Below, one piece after another: positions 18,145-28,178 of a DNA stretch of 64,000 nucleotides. The notes under the pieces are model-generated. The model had not been told where the DNA came from and ran no database searches. It saw only the letters and a list, made by a program, of their open reading frames with translations. The stretch's first letter is position 1. Each line of letters begins with the position of its first letter. Made by a program: the position numbers and the translations under genes. This DNA comes from Streptococcus mitis subsp. hohhotensis (GTDB lineage Bacteria > Bacillota > Bacilli > Lactobacillales > Streptococcaceae). The stretch covers positions 1-64,000 of the forward strand of contig NZ_JPFZ01000010.1 in the NCBI RefSeq assembly GCF_000722775.1. The letters are read 5' to 3'.

Positions 18145-18555
18145 CTAAATGATTCGTCCTTCCAAGTGATCCAGTTCATGCTGGCAAATCTGGGCTGGGA
18201 AGCCTGTCAAGGTAATGGTCTGTTCCTGCCACTTGCTGTCACGATAAGCAACCCTTATGGTTTCATAACGCTTAGTTGATCTCACACCTACCAAGGACAA
18301 ACAGCCTTCTTCTGCCTCATAAGGTCCTTCAAATGACAGGAGCACTGGGTTAAACATGACCACGGGAACCAAGCCAAGATTAAAAATAATCACGCGCTTC
18401 TGCACCCCAATCATATTGGCAGCCAGACCGACACAGGTCTCACGATTTGCTAAGAGTGTATCCTGCAAATCTCTGGCAAGATACAGGTCTTCCTGACTTG
18501 CCGGCTGAGATACCTGAGATAAAAACAAAATATCCTTCACAATTTTCTTTTCCAC
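18145..18555 (-). CDS. Peptide deformylase homologue (short, Gln replaced in motif 1)
   Basis: 136 residues. Motif 1 reads GLAAN (43-47) where active deformylases have GxGxAAxQ-type glutamine; motif 2 EGCLS (83-87) and motif 3 HELDH (126-130) keep the metal-binding Cys and both His plus catalytic Glu. Deformylases remove formyl from the initiator methionine of new proteins. It is shorter than the 180-200 residues of the usual streptococcal enzyme, which must be encoded elsewhere. The Gln-to-Asn change affects the oxyanion position, so activity may be weak or altered (inference). Upstream of and close to the 531-residue membrane protein gene. Confidence 0.85.
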   Translation of the reverse strand: MEKKIVKDILFLSQVSQPASQEDLYLARDLQDTLLANRETCVGLAANMIGVQKRVIIFNLGLVPVVMFNPVLLSFEGPYEAEEGCLSLVGVRSTKRYETIRVAYRDSKWQEQTITLTGFPAQICQHELDHLEGRII

Positions 18556-18642
18556 TTCTGCTCACTCCTCTTACTTTTTACTATATTATAGCAATTATAG
18601 CACAAAAGCCGATAACTGCAAGCCCTTTCCCTCAACTGTAGC

Positions 18643-18668
18643 AAAAAGCCATCCGAAGATGACTTTTT
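18643..18668 (-). terminator. Terminator of mgtA
   Basis: On the minus strand AAAAGTCATC pairs with GATGGCTTTT (one G-T pair) around a TTCG tetraloop, followed by T residues. It starts one base past the mgtA stop codon at 18670. Confidence 0.85.
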
Positions 18669-18669
18669 T

Positions 18670-21366
18670 TTAAATCGCATTCTTATCAAAACCGAGTTTG
18701 CGTTGAACAAACTTAACAATTTCGACGATAATAATCATTGAGAAGCTTCCGCCCATAACGATTCCCCATTGTGACAAGTCTAGTTTGGTTACGTGGAAGA
18801 TTCCTTCAAGCGGTTCTACGACGATTGTTGCCATGAGAAGGATGAAGGATACCAAGATGGACCAGTTGAAGGTCTTAGACTTGAATGGACCAACTGTCAA
18901 GATGGACTGGTAAACAGATTTCACATTGTAGGCATGGAAGAGCTGAATCAAACCAAGGGTTGCAAAGGCCATAGTTAGGGCATCTGCGTGAATGGCATGA
19001 TTGTCACCCACGTGAACCGGGTAAAGAAGGGCAAGTCCATAAACACTCATAACAATAGCTGCTTGGAGTACACCTTGATAGATGATAGAACTGAAAACAC
19101 CACCTGAGAAGAAGCTTGCCTTGCGTCCACGTGGTTTATGGTTCATGACACCAGGCTCAGCAGGTTCAACACCAAGAGCGATAGCTGGGAAGGTATCCGT
19201 TACCAAGTTAATCCACAAGAGATGAACTGGTTGCAAGACATCCCAACCAAACAAGGTTGATAGGAAGATGGTTAATACTTCAGCAGTATTGGCAGAAAGC
19301 AAATACTGAATAGTCTTTTGAATGTTTGAGAAGACCTTACGTCCTTCTTCAACTGCAACAATGATAGTCGCAAAGTTATCATCTGCAAGAATCATGTCAG
19401 AAGCTCCCTTAGAAACCTCTGTACCAGTGATTCCCATACCGATACCGATATCGGCTGTTTTCAGAGCTGGCGCATCATTGACACCATCACCTGTCATGGC
19501 AACGACTTTGCCTTGTTTTTGCCAAGCCTTGACGATACGAACTTTGTGCTCTGGAGACACACGGGCATAAACAAAGTATTGACCAACTACTTTTTCAAAG
19601 TCTTCATCTGACAGTTCATTGAGCTCAGCACCAGTTAAAACGTGGCCTTCGGTATCGTTTGCGTCAATGATTCCCAAACGTTTAGCAATAGCTTCTGCAG
19701 TGTCTTGATGGTCCCCCGTAATCATGATTGGACGGATTCCAGCTTCCTTAGCTACACGAACAGCCTCAGCTGCTTCCGGACGTTCAGGGTCAATCATCCC
19801 AATCAAACCAGTGAAGATAAGATCATTTTCTAATTCTTCAGAAGTCAAGTTTTCTGGAATTCTATCAATAATTTTGTAGGCACCTGCAAGGACACGCAAA
19901 GCTTGGTGGGCCATTTCAGAGTTGTTTGTATGGATGAGGTCTGTAACCTTCTCATCAATCGGAGCAATATCCCCAGCCTTATCACGAAGAACACAACGTT
20001 TCAAAAGTTGGTCTGGCGCACCCTTGACTGCTACAAGGAAACGACCATCTGGCAATGGGTGAACCGTTGACATGAGCTTACGGTCAGAGTCAAATGGCAA
20101 TTCAGCTACACGAGGATATTTGTCTAAAAATCCTTTAACATCGTAGCCCTTGTCCAAGGCATATTGAATGAAGGCTGTTTCGGTTGGGTCACCAATCAAG
20201 TTTCCTTCCACATCAATTTTAGTATCATTTGCCAAGACAACTGAACGAAGCAGTGGCATTTCAAGACCTAGTTCAATATCATCAGCTGAATCATGTAGAA
20301 CCGCATCGTAGAAGACTTTTTCGACTGTCATCTTGTTCATAGTCAGCGTACCAGTCTTATCAGAAGCGATGATTTCAGTTGAACCAAGTGTTTCTACTGC
20401 TGGCAACTTACGAACGATAGAGTTTCTTTTAGCCAAAACTTGAGTACCAAGGGCAAGAACGATAGTCACGATAGCTGGGAGCCCTTCTGGAATAGCTGCA
20501 ACGGCAAGGGCAACAGAGGTCATCAACTCACCAAGTGGATTTTTGCCTTGAATGAAAACTCCAACTACAAAAGTAACAAGGGCAATGACCAAGATAGCAT
20601 AGGTCAAGACCTTAGAAAGGTTGTTCAAGTTTTGTTTAAGTGGTGTATCCGTCTCATCCGCATCTTGGAGCATGCCAGCGATATGACCAACTTCCGTGTA
20701 CATCCCTGTATTGACAACAACACCAAGACCACGACCATAAGTCACATTTGAGTTTTGGAAGGCCATATTGACACGGTCACCAATACCAGCATCTGCAGCA
20801 AGTTCAACTGTCAAGTCTTTTTCGACTGGCACAGACTCACCTGTCAGGGCAGCTTCTTCAATTTTAAGAGAGTTGGCTTCAAGCAAACGTAGGTCTGCAG
20901 GTACTACATCACCAGCTTCGAGAGCGACGATATCACCTGGTACCAATTCTTTAGAGTCAATCTCCGCCATATGCCCATCACGAAGAACTCGGGCAGCTGG
21001 ACTAGACATGGATTTGAGGGCTTCGATTGCTTCTTCTGCTTTCCCTTCTTGGTAAACACCAAAGGCAGCGTTGATGATTACCACGGCTAAGATGATAATG
21101 GCATCTGCGATATCTTCCCCACCAGAAGTCACGACTGACAAGATTGCTGCCGCAACTAGGATGATAATCATCAAATCCTTAAATTGCTCGATGAATTTGA
21201 CCAGGATTGATCGTTTCTCGCCTTCTTCGAGTTCATTGTGGCCAAATTCGGCAAGGCGCTTTTCTGCCTCACTTGATGACAAACCTTGCTCGGTCGCATC
21301 CACAGCCTGCAAGACCTCTTCAGGACTCTGAGTGTAAAACGCTTGGCGTTTTTGTTCTTTTGACAT
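18670..21366 (-). CDS. mgtA: P-type Mn2+/Ca2+-exporting ATPase MgtA (CaxP)
   Basis: 898 residues from ATG 21366, chosen because GGAGGAG lies 4 bases upstream; an ATG nine codons earlier lacks this. Key features: TGES (175-178) in the actuator domain, PEGLP (293-297) in helix M4, phosphorylation site DKTGT (aspartate 336), MTGDGVNDAPAL hinge, and ten predicted helices, as in SERCA-like type II pumps. The pneumococcal orthologue exports calcium (named CaxP) and manganese (named MgtA). A yybP-ykoY riboswitch precedes it, so expression should rise when cell Mn2+ is high. The Mn exporter gene mntE is divergent from the same region. Confidence 0.93.
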   Translation of the reverse strand: MSKEQKRQAFYTQSPEEVLQAVDATEQGLSSSEAEKRLAEFGHNELEEGEKRSILVKFIEQFKDLMIIILVAAAILSVVTSGGEDIADAIIILAVVIINAAFGVYQEGKAEEAIEALKSMSSPAARVLRDGHMAEIDSKELVPGDIVALEAGDVVPADLRLLEANSLKIEEAALTGESVPVEKDLTVELAADAGIGDRVNMAFQNSNVTYGRGLGVVVNTGMYTEVGHIAGMLQDADETDTPLKQNLNNLSKVLTYAILVIALVTFVVGVFIQGKNPLGELMTSVALAVAAIPEGLPAIVTIVLALGTQVLAKRNSIVRKLPAVETLGSTEIIASDKTGTLTMNKMTVEKVFYDAVLHDSADDIELGLEMPLLRSVVLANDTKIDVEGNLIGDPTETAFIQYALDKGYDVKGFLDKYPRVAELPFDSDRKLMSTVHPLPDGRFLVAVKGAPDQLLKRCVLRDKAGDIAPIDEKVTDLIHTNNSEMAHQALRVLAGAYKIIDRIPENLTSEELENDLIFTGLIGMIDPERPEAAEAVRVAKEAGIRPIMITGDHQDTAEAIAKRLGIIDANDTEGHVLTGAELNELSDEDFEKVVGQYFVYARVSPEHKVRIVKAWQKQGKVVAMTGDGVNDAPALKTADIGIGMGITGTEVSKGASDMILADDNFATIIVAVEEGRKVFSNIQKTIQYLLSANTAEVLTIFLSTLFGWDVLQPVHLLWINLVTDTFPAIALGVEPAEPGVMNHKPRGRKASFFSGGVFSSIIYQGVLQAAIVMSVYGLALLYPVHVGDNHAIHADALTMAFATLGLIQLFHAYNVKSVYQSILTVGPFKSKTFNWSILVSFILLMATIVVEPLEGIFHVTKLDLSQWGIVMGGSFSMIIIVEIVKFVQRKLGFDKNAI

Positions 21367-21433
21367 GTGTCTCCTCCTTGACATTGTGTGCAAAACAGAC
21401 TCTCTTTTCCCTCATCGCATCTTTTCACGACAA

Positions 21434-21558
21434 ACAAAAAGAGACCTGTTAATCATAACAAGTCTCGCTGTTTAAGATAGGGCCGGAAAGCATACTTTTC
21501 AGTATAAAATTCGGAATGACGACACTATCACAGGTTTCTGCCAGCTACTCCCTTGAGT
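21434..21558 (-). ncRNA. yybP-ykoY Mn2+ riboswitch with terminator platform
   Basis: On the minus strand the leader contains CAAGGGAGTAGC, then GTCGTCATTCCG and a closing CCGGCCCTATCTT, the conserved pieces of the yybP-ykoY aptamer (about 21473-21558). It is followed by an intrinsic terminator: GAGACTTGTT and AACAGGTCTC around GATT, then TTTTT (21434-21465). In streptococci Mn2+ binding by this leader is known to favour read-through into mgtA. The boundary bases of the aptamer are approximate. Confidence 0.88.
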
Positions 21559-21564
21559 AGTACT

Positions 21565-21592
21565 ATTATACCAAATTTTGAAAAGTTTTCAA
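21565..21592 (-). promoter_or_regulatory. Promoter of the riboswitch-mgtA transcript
   Basis: Minus strand TTGAAA (21592-21587) and TATAAT (21570-21565) with a 16-base spacer. Transcription would begin at about 21558, right at the aptamer. Confidence 0.75.
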
Positions 21593-21611
21593 AGAGTAAA
21601 AACTGCCTTGT

Positions 21612-21640
21612 TTGAATTTTCCCTTGAAAACCAGTATAAT
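21612..21640 (+). promoter_or_regulatory. Promoter of mntE
   Basis: TTGAAT (21612-21617) and TATAAT (21635-21640), spacer 17, facing mntE. It lies back to back with the mgtA promoter. Confidence 0.7.
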
Positions 21641-21673
21641 GGTAGAATGCTATGTGACTAGAAAGGAAGTTGA

Positions 21674-22858
21674 ATGAAGCAATCTATCTCAAATCTCAAG
21701 TTAGCTGAGCGTGGGGCCATTATCAGTATTTCGACCTATTTGATCTTGTCTGCAGCAAAATTGGCTACTGGGCATCTCCTTCATTCATCCAGTTTGGTGG
21801 CTGATGGTTTTAACAACGTGTCGGACATCATTGGAAATGTAGCCCTTTTGATAGGGATTCGAATGGCACGCCAGCCTGCAGACCGTGACCACCGTTTTGG
21901 TCACTGGAAGATTGAAGATTTGGCTAGCTTAATCACTTCCATCATCATGTTTTATGTCGGTTTCGATGTACTTCAGGATACCATTCAAAAAATTCTCAGT
22001 CATGAAGAAACGGTCATTGATCCTCTGGGTGCTACTCTAGGAATTATGTCTGCAGCAATCATGTTTGTGGTCTATCTCTACAATACTCGCCTCAGTAAGA
22101 AATCCAACTCCAAGGCACTGAAGGCTGCCGCCAAGGACAATCTTTCTGATGCTGTCACCTCACTTGGTACGACCATTGCCATCCTGGCTAGCAGTTTCAA
22201 TTATCCCATTGTGGATAAACTGGTCGCTATCATCATCACTTTCTTTATCTTGAAAACTGCCTATGATATCTTCATCGAGTCCTCCTTTAGCCTTTCAGAT
22301 GGTTTCGACGACCGTCTGCTTGAGGATTACCAAAAGGCTATCATGGAAATCCCCAAAATCAGCAAGGTTAAGTCGCAAAGAGGTCGCACCTACGGTAGCA
22401 ACATTTACCTTGATATTACGCTGGAGATGAATCCTGACTTGTCGGTTTACGAGAGTCACGAGATTGCGGATCAAGTCGAGTCTATGCTGGAGGAACGTTT
22501 TGGCGTCTTTGATACCGATATCCATATCGAGCCAGCACCTATCCCTGAGGATGAAATTTTAGACAATGTCTACAAAAAATTGCTCATGCGTGAACAATTG
22601 ATTGACCAAGGAAATCAACTGGAAGAACTCTTGGCTGATGATTTTGTCTATATTCGGCAAGATGGAGAGCAGATGGATAAAGAGGCTTATAAAGCCGAAA
22701 AAGAGTTGAATTCAGCTATCAAGGACATCCAAATCACTTCCATCAGTCAAAAGACCAAACTCATCTGCTATGAATTAGATGGTATCGTCCATACCAGTAT
22801 CTGGCGTCGCCACGAAACCTGGCAAAATATCTTTCATCAAGAAACCAAAAAAGAATAG
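21674..22858 (+). CDS. mntE: Manganese efflux protein MntE (cation diffusion facilitator)
   Basis: 394 residues, the length of pneumococcal MntE. Six predicted helices occupy residues 1-215. The metal-site helix reads ADGFNNVSD (43-51) and is followed by HRFGHWK (73-79), the signature of the Mn-selective CDF branch. A cytoplasmic dimerisation domain follows (about 220-300) with a further C-terminal extension. The protein exports Mn2+ by proton exchange. Ribosome site AAAGGAAG lies 6 bases before ATG. Divergent pairing with riboswitch-controlled mgtA makes this a manganese-detoxification locus; no riboswitch is seen on the mntE side. Confidence 0.92.
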   Translation: MKQSISNLKLAERGAIISISTYLILSAAKLATGHLLHSSSLVADGFNNVSDIIGNVALLIGIRMARQPADRDHRFGHWKIEDLASLITSIIMFYVGFDVLQDTIQKILSHEETVIDPLGATLGIMSAAIMFVVYLYNTRLSKKSNSKALKAAAKDNLSDAVTSLGTTIAILASSFNYPIVDKLVAIIITFFILKTAYDIFIESSFSLSDGFDDRLLEDYQKAIMEIPKISKVKSQRGRTYGSNIYLDITLEMNPDLSVYESHEIADQVESMLEERFGVFDTDIHIEPAPIPEDEILDNVYKKLLMREQLIDQGNQLEELLADDFVYIRQDGEQMDKEAYKAEKELNSAIKDIQITSISQKTKLICYELDGIVHTSIWRRHETWQNIFHQETKKE

Positions 22859-22860
22859 AG

Positions 22861-22888
22861 AAATCCTGTCACGAGACGGGATTTTTCT
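22861..22888. terminator. Bidirectional terminator between mntE and the ABC-F gene
   Basis: AAATCCTGTC pairs with GACGGGATTT around ACGA, with T and A runs outside, between two convergent genes whose stops are 36 bases apart. Confidence 0.85.
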
Positions 22889-22894
22889 ATTCTT

Positions 22895-24766
22895 CTAGCT
22901 ATCAAATTCACTTAGATACTCATAGCGTTCGTATTTTTCAAGGAGTGCTTCGTTTTTCTCATCCAGTTCTTTTTGGAGGGTAGCCAGTTTACCAAAGTCA
23001 GATCCGTTAGCCTGCATCTCCTCTTCAATCGCAGCGATACGATTTTCCAAGGCTTCAATATCACCTTCAATACTTGCCCACTCCTGCTTCTCTTGGTAGG
23101 TCATGCGTTTCTTGTCTTCTCTGACCTTGACCACTTTTTCCTTTTCGGCTTTTTGCACTTGATTGGCCATCTCTGTTTCAAAGACTTTTTCATCAAGATA
23201 ATCGGTATAATGGCCAAAGAAAGGACGAATCTTACCATCCTCAAAAGCCAGAATCTTAGTCGCTACCTTATCCAAGAAATAGCGGTCGTGACTAACAGTC
23301 AAAACTGGACCAGCGAAGCCTTGCAAGAAATTCTCCAAAACTGTCAAGGTCGCAATATCTAGGTCATTTGTCGGTTCGTCTAATAGAAGAACATTTGGTT
23401 TTTCCAAGAGCAGTTTGAGGAGATAAAGACGTTTTTTCTCTCCCCCAGACAATTTCTCAATCAAGGTTCCATGCGTCGAACGTGGAAAAAGAAACTGCTC
23501 CAGCAGCTCTGCAATCGAAGTCGTAGAACCACCGCTGGTCTTGACCTCTTCTGCCACTTCCTGCAAGTAATTGATAACTCGCTTGCTTTCATCCAAGCCC
23601 TCAATTTGCTGAGAGAAATAGGCGATGCGAACTGTTTCCCCAATCACAACTTGTCCTTCAGTTGGCTCAAGACTTCCTGCAATCAGGTTGAGGAGGGTTG
23701 ATTTTCCAACACCGTTATCCCCAACGATTCCGATACGGTCTTTGGCCTGAACTAAGAGATTAAAATCTTGCAAAATGGGCTTATTTTCATAGGCAAAAGA
23801 AACATCCTGAAACTCGATGACTTTCTTCCCAATCCGACTGGTTTCAAAGTTCATGGTCAAATCTGTTTCAGCAACGCCACCTGAAACTTCTTTCTTCAAG
23901 TCGTGGAAACGATTGATACGAGCCTGCTGCTTGGTTGCACGCGCCTGCGGTTGTCTGCGCATCCAGGCCAATTCTTGTTTGTAGAGTTGTTCTTTTTTGT
24001 GAAGAAGAGCTGCATCGCGCTCATCTTGTTCAGCCTTAAGGCGAACATAGTCCTGATAATTGCCTTGATACTCGGTCAATCCAGCTCGATCCAACTCGAA
24101 AATCCGTGTTGACAGTGCATCTAGGAAATAGCGATCATGGGTGATAAAAAGGACAGTCTTCTTGGAATTTTTCAAAAAGAGGGTCAGCCACTCGATGGTC
24201 GCAATGTCCAGATGGTTGGTCGGCTCATCCAAAAGCAAGAGGTCGTGGTTGCCAAGTAAGACTTGCGCCAACTGGACCCGTCTTCTCAGACCACCTGACA
24301 ATTCCCCAACAGGAGTGGATAAGTCCTGAATACCCAGCTTGCTAAGGACAGTCTTTACCTGACTCTCAATTTCCCAAGCTTGGAGAGAGTCCATTTCTGC
24401 CATGACCCGTTCCAAATGCGCCTGCTTGTCCTCACTGTAGTTGAGCATAATCAACTCATACTCACGAATGAGCTGGATTTCCTTGAGATCGCTAGATAGG
24501 ACTGTATCCAAGACCGTCTTGCTATCATCAAAATCAGGATCTTGAGTCAAATAACCAATCTGGTAATCATTCTTAGCCGAAAAGGGACTAACATCCCCAT
24601 CAAAGCCAGAAACACCAGAAAGGACGTCCAAAAGGGTGGTCTTGCCCGTTCCATTGACACCAATCAGACCAATTCTGTCTAGGTCATGGATGATAAAGGA
24701 AATATCCTTAAAAACGGTCTTGTCACCGACGGATTTACTTAGTTTTTCAACGATAAAATCACTCAT
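22895..24766 (-). CDS. ABC-F family ATPase (Uup/EttA-like)
   Basis: 623 residues with two ATP-binding cassettes and no membrane segments. Cassette 1: Walker [10 protein letters not shown] (about 36-44), signature LSGGLRRRV, Walker [13 protein letters not shown]. Cassette 2: [29 protein letters not shown]. The linker is rich in Arg/Lys/Gln ([13 protein letters not shown]), as in ribosome-acting ABC-F proteins, and a coiled coil of about 80 residues ends the protein, as in Uup. Likely a ribosome-associated factor; no sign it is a resistance type. It overlaps cca by four bases (translational coupling). Confidence 0.88.
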   Translation of the reverse strand: MSDFIVEKLSKSVGDKTVFKDISFIIHDLDRIGLIGVNGTGKTTLLDVLSGVSGFDGDVSPFSAKNDYQIGYLTQDPDFDDSKTVLDTVLSSDLKEIQLIREYELIMLNYSEDKQAHLERVMAEMDSLQAWEIESQVKTVLSKLGIQDLSTPVGELSGGLRRRVQLAQVLLGNHDLLLLDEPTNHLDIATIEWLTLFLKNSKKTVLFITHDRYFLDALSTRIFELDRAGLTEYQGNYQDYVRLKAEQDERDAALLHKKEQLYKQELAWMRRQPQARATKQQARINRFHDLKKEVSGGVAETDLTMNFETSRIGKKVIEFQDVSFAYENKPILQDFNLLVQAKDRIGIVGDNGVGKSTLLNLIAGSLEPTEGQVVIGETVRIAYFSQQIEGLDESKRVINYLQEVAEEVKTSGGSTTSIAELLEQFLFPRSTHGTLIEKLSGGEKKRLYLLKLLLEKPNVLLLDEPTNDLDIATLTVLENFLQGFAGPVLTVSHDRYFLDKVATKILAFEDGKIRPFFGHYTDYLDEKVFETEMANQVQKAEKEKVVKVREDKKRMTYQEKQEWASIEGDIEALENRIAAIEEEMQANGSDFGKLATLQKELDEKNEALLEKYERYEYLSEFDS

Positions 24767-25962
24767 TTTTTCTCCCTCAGATAAGCATGGATGGCTTGAC
24801 GGTCATTTTCCAATTCTCCATCGACAATGGCATACTCAATCTCTGTTAAAATCTCTCCTAAGTCAGGTCCTGGGTGATAGCCATATTCCTTAATCAAAAT
24901 GCCACCATTAATCTGAATTTCTTTCTTGTCATGAATGGTCAAACTCTGATAGGTTTCTGTGATTGCTTGTGGATTGACTTCTTTTCCTTGGGCCTGACGA
25001 AGATTTTCAGCCTGTAAAAGCAAATCCAAGTCAAAGCGATAACAATCGCGCTTGCTCAACTCTCCCTTTTCACGCAAGGTCAAAATAGTCAGCAAATCCT
25101 GAACTTGCTTGGCAAACTGGCGTGAGGTCTTCCAAGCCTTCAAAAATGGCTGCGCATTTTCAATCTCCAAAGCCCACAAAAGAGCTGCCCAGGCTTGTTC
25201 AGAGGATTCAAAGGTGAAATTAGCCTCCAAATCAAACAGTCTGTTGAGCTTGTCTTGGCTAGATGCCATATCAGGGAGATAGTCATAAGCTTGACTCTCA
25301 ATCATGGAAGCCAAACCCCTTCTCCAAAATGGAGCCAGCAAGAGTTTATCAAACTCGACGAAGGTACGCTCTACAGAAATTTTCTCCAAAAGCGGCGTCA
25401 AGGTCTTCATAGCTTCAAATGTTTCTCGCTCAAGTTCAAAGCCAAGACTAGCCTGAAAACGAAAACCACGCATAATCCGCAGAGCGTCTTCGTTGAAACG
25501 CTCACTAGCTACACCAACCGCTCGCAAAACTTGATTTTCTAAATCGTCTAGCCCATGAAACAAGTCAATGATTTCCCCTGTCTCGTCCAAGGCAAAGGCA
25601 TTGACTGTAAAATCACGGCGCTTGAGATCTTCTTCTAGCGAGCGAACAAAAGAAACCGCACTGGGTCTGCGATAGTCCACATAGACGTCTTCGGTCCGAA
25701 AGGTGGTTACCTCATACTCCTCATCCCCATCTAAGACCAAGACGGTTCCATGTTCAATTCCGATATCGGCTGTTCGCGGAAAAATCTGCTTGGTCTCCTC
25801 TGGATAGGAAGACGTCGCAATATCCACATCATGGATGGGACGATTTAGGAGGGCATCTCGAACAGAACCTCCAACAAAATAGGCCTCAAAACCTGCTTCT
25901 TTAATTTTTTCTAATACTGGTAAAGCCTTCTGAAATTCAGAAGGCATTTGCGTTAATCTCAT
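24763..25962 (-). CDS. cca: CCA-adding tRNA nucleotidyltransferase
   Basis: 399 residues. N-terminal class II nucleotidyltransferase head with [10 protein letters not shown] and the metal-binding DVD (HDVDIAT, about residues 40-46), followed by the RRDFTVNA motif (about 112-119) and neck/body helices. It adds or repairs the 3' CCA end of tRNAs. It overlaps dapB at its start and the ABC-F gene at its end by four bases each, so dapB-cca-ABC-F form one translationally coupled operon. Confidence 0.94.
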   Translation of the reverse strand: MRLTQMPSEFQKALPVLEKIKEAGFEAYFVGGSVRDALLNRPIHDVDIATSSYPEETKQIFPRTADIGIEHGTVLVLDGDEEYEVTTFRTEDVYVDYRRPSAVSFVRSLEEDLKRRDFTVNAFALDETGEIIDLFHGLDDLENQVLRAVGVASERFNEDALRIMRGFRFQASLGFELERETFEAMKTLTPLLEKISVERTFVEFDKLLLAPFWRRGLASMIESQAYDYLPDMASSQDKLNRLFDLEANFTFESSEQAWAALLWALEIENAQPFLKAWKTSRQFAKQVQDLLTILTLREKGELSKRDCYRFDLDLLLQAENLRQAQGKEVNPQAITETYQSLTIHDKKEIQINGGILIKEYGYHPGPDLGEILTEIEYAIVDGELENDRQAIHAYLREKK

Positions 25963-26726
25963 AATAAGTGTTCTAATCCATAGACAAGCTCATGACGCTT
26001 GACAACTTCTTTAATTCCCAAATTCACCCCTGTCATGAAGGAGCTGCGATCATAGGAGTCATGACGGAGGGTCAATCCTTCTCCCTGATTGCCAAAAATG
26101 ACTTCCTGATGGGCTACCAAGCCAGGTAAACGAACTGAGTGGATACGCATGCCATCAAAGTCAGCACCACGGGCACCTGCAATCAGCTCTTCCTCGTCTA
26201 CTGCGCCTTGCTGGATAGAATCTCGAACTTCTGCCATTAACTCAGCTGTTTTAATAGCTGTTCCACTCGGAGCATCCTTTTTCTTGTCATGATGGAGCTC
26301 AATAATCTCCACATTTGGGAAATATTTGGCAGCCTGCTTTGCAAATTGCATAAGCAAGACAGCACCCAAGGCAAAGTTAGGAGCAATCAAGCCACCCAAA
26401 TCTTGAGTACGAGAAAATTCTTTTAGCTCTGCAATTTCTTCACTAGTAAATCCTGTCGTTCCAACTACTGGAGCAAAGCCATTCTCAAGAGCAAAGCGTG
26501 TATTTTCATAGGCAACAGCTGGAGTAGTAAAATCTACCCAGACATCCGCTTCAAAGCCTGTTAAATCAGCCTTATCCTTGAAAACAGGAATACCCTGCCA
26601 TTCTGATTCAGACTCAAAGGGATCCAAAACTGCTACCAAGTCCAAGTCTGGATCAGCCAAGACCATCTGACAAGCAGCCTGGCCCATCTTTCCCTTAAAA
26701 CCAGCAATAATTACTCGAATACTCAT
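25959..26726 (-). CDS. dapB: 4-hydroxy-tetrahydrodipicolinate reductase
   Basis: 255 residues with N-terminal Rossmann motif GFKGKMGQA (about 9-17), VGTTGFT (about 99-105), catalytic [15 protein letters not shown] (about 143-157). Catalyses the NAD(P)H step from dihydrodipicolinate toward lysine and cell-wall precursors. First gene of the dapB-cca-ABC-F operon, separated from degV by 155 bases in which I see no gene. Confidence 0.95.
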   Translation of the reverse strand: MSIRVIIAGFKGKMGQAACQMVLADPDLDLVAVLDPFESESEWQGIPVFKDKADLTGFEADVWVDFTTPAVAYENTRFALENGFAPVVGTTGFTSEEIAELKEFSRTQDLGGLIAPNFALGAVLLMQFAKQAAKYFPNVEIIELHHDKKKDAPSGTAIKTAELMAEVRDSIQQGAVDEEELIAGARGADFDGMRIHSVRLPGLVAHQEVIFGNQGEGLTLRHDSYDRSSFMTGVNLGIKEVVKRHELVYGLEHLL

Positions 26727-26881
26727 CTCTACTCCTGTCTAAGATACAAAGCCTGTGAGAACAAAACGTGAAAATAAGAGTTCTGATCAAAGAGTGTCTA
26801 CTCCTTGGAAGAACTATCTTTTTCACACAGGGTTCCAGGCGTGTTCATTTGCTAACTTCTTAACTAAGCTAAAAGTCCCAA

Positions 26882-27730
26882 CTAAATCACTGGAATATAA
26901 CCCAGAGCAATGCTTCCTGATCCTAGGTGTGTCCCAATGACACTACCAAATGTAGCTAGTGAAATATCCGTACCCACTCCAGATTCAAGCAAGTGCTGAC
27001 GCAATTCCTCAGCCTTTTCAGGAGCATTCCCATGAATGACAATGACCCGATATTGGCCTGAAGCCGTTGTTTCCTTGATAATTTCAATTAAGCGTTTGGT
27101 TGCTTTCTTTTCAGTACGAACTTTTTCGTAAACTTCAATCACACCTTGGTCGTTGAAATAAAGGATTGGCTTAATGCTAAGCAAATTGCCCAAAATGGCA
27201 GCCCCATTTGAAAGGCGCCCACCTTTTACCAAATGATCTAAATCATCTACCATGATAAAAGCTGACGTACGGCTGATTTGAATGGCTAGCTTATCCTGAA
27301 TGCTGGCAAAATCATCGCCCTGGTCACGCCAATTAAAGACGCTTTCAACCATGATACCCAGAGGAGCACTTGTAATCAAAGTGTCTGGAAAAGCAATGGT
27401 TAAACCATCATAGTCATCTATCATATACTGAATATTTTGGTAAAAACCTGAAATTCCAGAAGATAGGAAAAGCCCCAAAGCATGTGTATAACCTTGTTCT
27501 TTGAGCGAAGTTAAGATTTCATCTAACTTGGCAATACTTGGTTGACTAGTCTTAGGCAATTCAGAAGCCTGAGCCATTTTTTGGTAAAATTCTTCAGCAG
27601 TCAGATTGATGCCTTCGACATACTCCTCACCATCAATATTGACAGGAATATCCAAGACAAATAAATCTTCTCTTTGCAAGGTCTCTGCACTGAGATAGGC
27701 AGAAGAATCTGTGATAACAGCTAGTTTCAT
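26882..27730 (-). CDS. DegV family fatty-acid-binding protein
   Basis: 282 residues starting [13 protein letters not shown]; the N-terminal TDSSA, TSQPS (about 62-66) and the GRLSNGAA segment are the DegV family marks. Members bind fatty acids, and some (FakB) hand them to the kinase FakA for phospholipid synthesis; which role applies here cannot be told. It begins one base past the DUF1149 gene, so the two are cotranscribed and probably coupled. Confidence 0.88.
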   Translation of the reverse strand: MKLAVITDSSAYLSAETLQREDLFVLDIPVNIDGEEYVEGINLTAEEFYQKMAQASELPKTSQPSIAKLDEILTSLKEQGYTHALGLFLSSGISGFYQNIQYMIDDYDGLTIAFPDTLITSAPLGIMVESVFNWRDQGDDFASIQDKLAIQISRTSAFIMVDDLDHLVKGGRLSNGAAILGNLLSIKPILYFNDQGVIEVYEKVRTEKKATKRLIEIIKETTASGQYRVIVIHGNAPEKAEELRQHLLESGVGTDISLATFGSVIGTHLGSGSIALGYIPVI

Positions 27731-27731
27731 A

Positions 27732-28106
27732 TTAGAACTCCAAATTGATTCCTGGTAAGTCTAATGCAATTTCAGTTACTTCGTAAGTCAAACGGTTGAG
27801 CATGTTCAAACATGGACGAGCCAAAGTTTCCACTTCTTCTTGGCTCAATTCACTTGGTTCATTGACAATACGGCCATCGATGTGGTTTACCTGTGAAATG
27901 GTTCCACTGATAACAAACTTATCAAATACAATCATAAAGGTCAAGATGACAATCAAGGAAGTCACTTGATTTTCTTGGTCATGTTGGAGCAATTGGAAGT
28001 TCACATCCACCTTAGTTTCAGGAGCTCCATTTTCATTTTCCCATTCAAAATTACGCGCATCAAAATGATACTGACTAACAAATTCTTGTTCACGTTTAAG
28101 ATTCAT
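27732..28106 (-). CDS. DUF1149 family protein
   Basis: Start set at ATG 28106 (124 residues, MNLKREQEF) because AAGGGAGAAAG lies directly upstream; an earlier in-frame ATG at 28163 has no ribosome site and the sequence between them holds a promoter-like palindrome. The family is restricted to Lactobacillales and resembles SecB-like folds; function unknown. Downstream of glmM and upstream of degV. Confidence 0.8.
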   Translation of the reverse strand: MNLKREQEFVSQYHFDARNFEWENENGAPETKVDVNFQLLQHDQENQVTSLIVILTFMIVFDKFVISGTISQVNHIDGRIVNEPSELSQEEVETLARPCLNMLNRLTYEVTEIALDLPGINLEF

Positions 28107-28119
28107 GTCTTTCTCCCTT

Positions 28120-28145
28120 GGTACAATATTATAAGCTATTGTACC
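28120..28145 (-). promoter_or_regulatory. Perfect palindrome over a -10 element before the DUF1149 gene
   Basis: GGTACAATA and TATTGTACC form a perfect 9-base inverted repeat separated by eight bases; on the minus strand the centre contains TATAAT. No T run follows, so it is not a standard terminator. It may be a repressor operator on a promoter for the DUF1149-degV pair, or an mRNA hairpin ending just before the Shine-Dalgarno. Confidence 0.5.
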
Positions 28146-28178
28146 ATAATTTTTTATTTTCATCTAGTTTTCTAGGAT

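Noticed and set aside
22895-24766. ABC-F antibiotic resistance protein (MsrD/OptrA type)
   Set aside because: The linker and the C-terminal coiled coil fit the housekeeping Uup/EttA type, and it sits in a conserved operon with cca and dapB.
26727-26881. A possible gene between dapB and degV
   Set aside because: Only 155 bases, no ribosome site, and the one plus-strand frame overlaps degV on the other strand.
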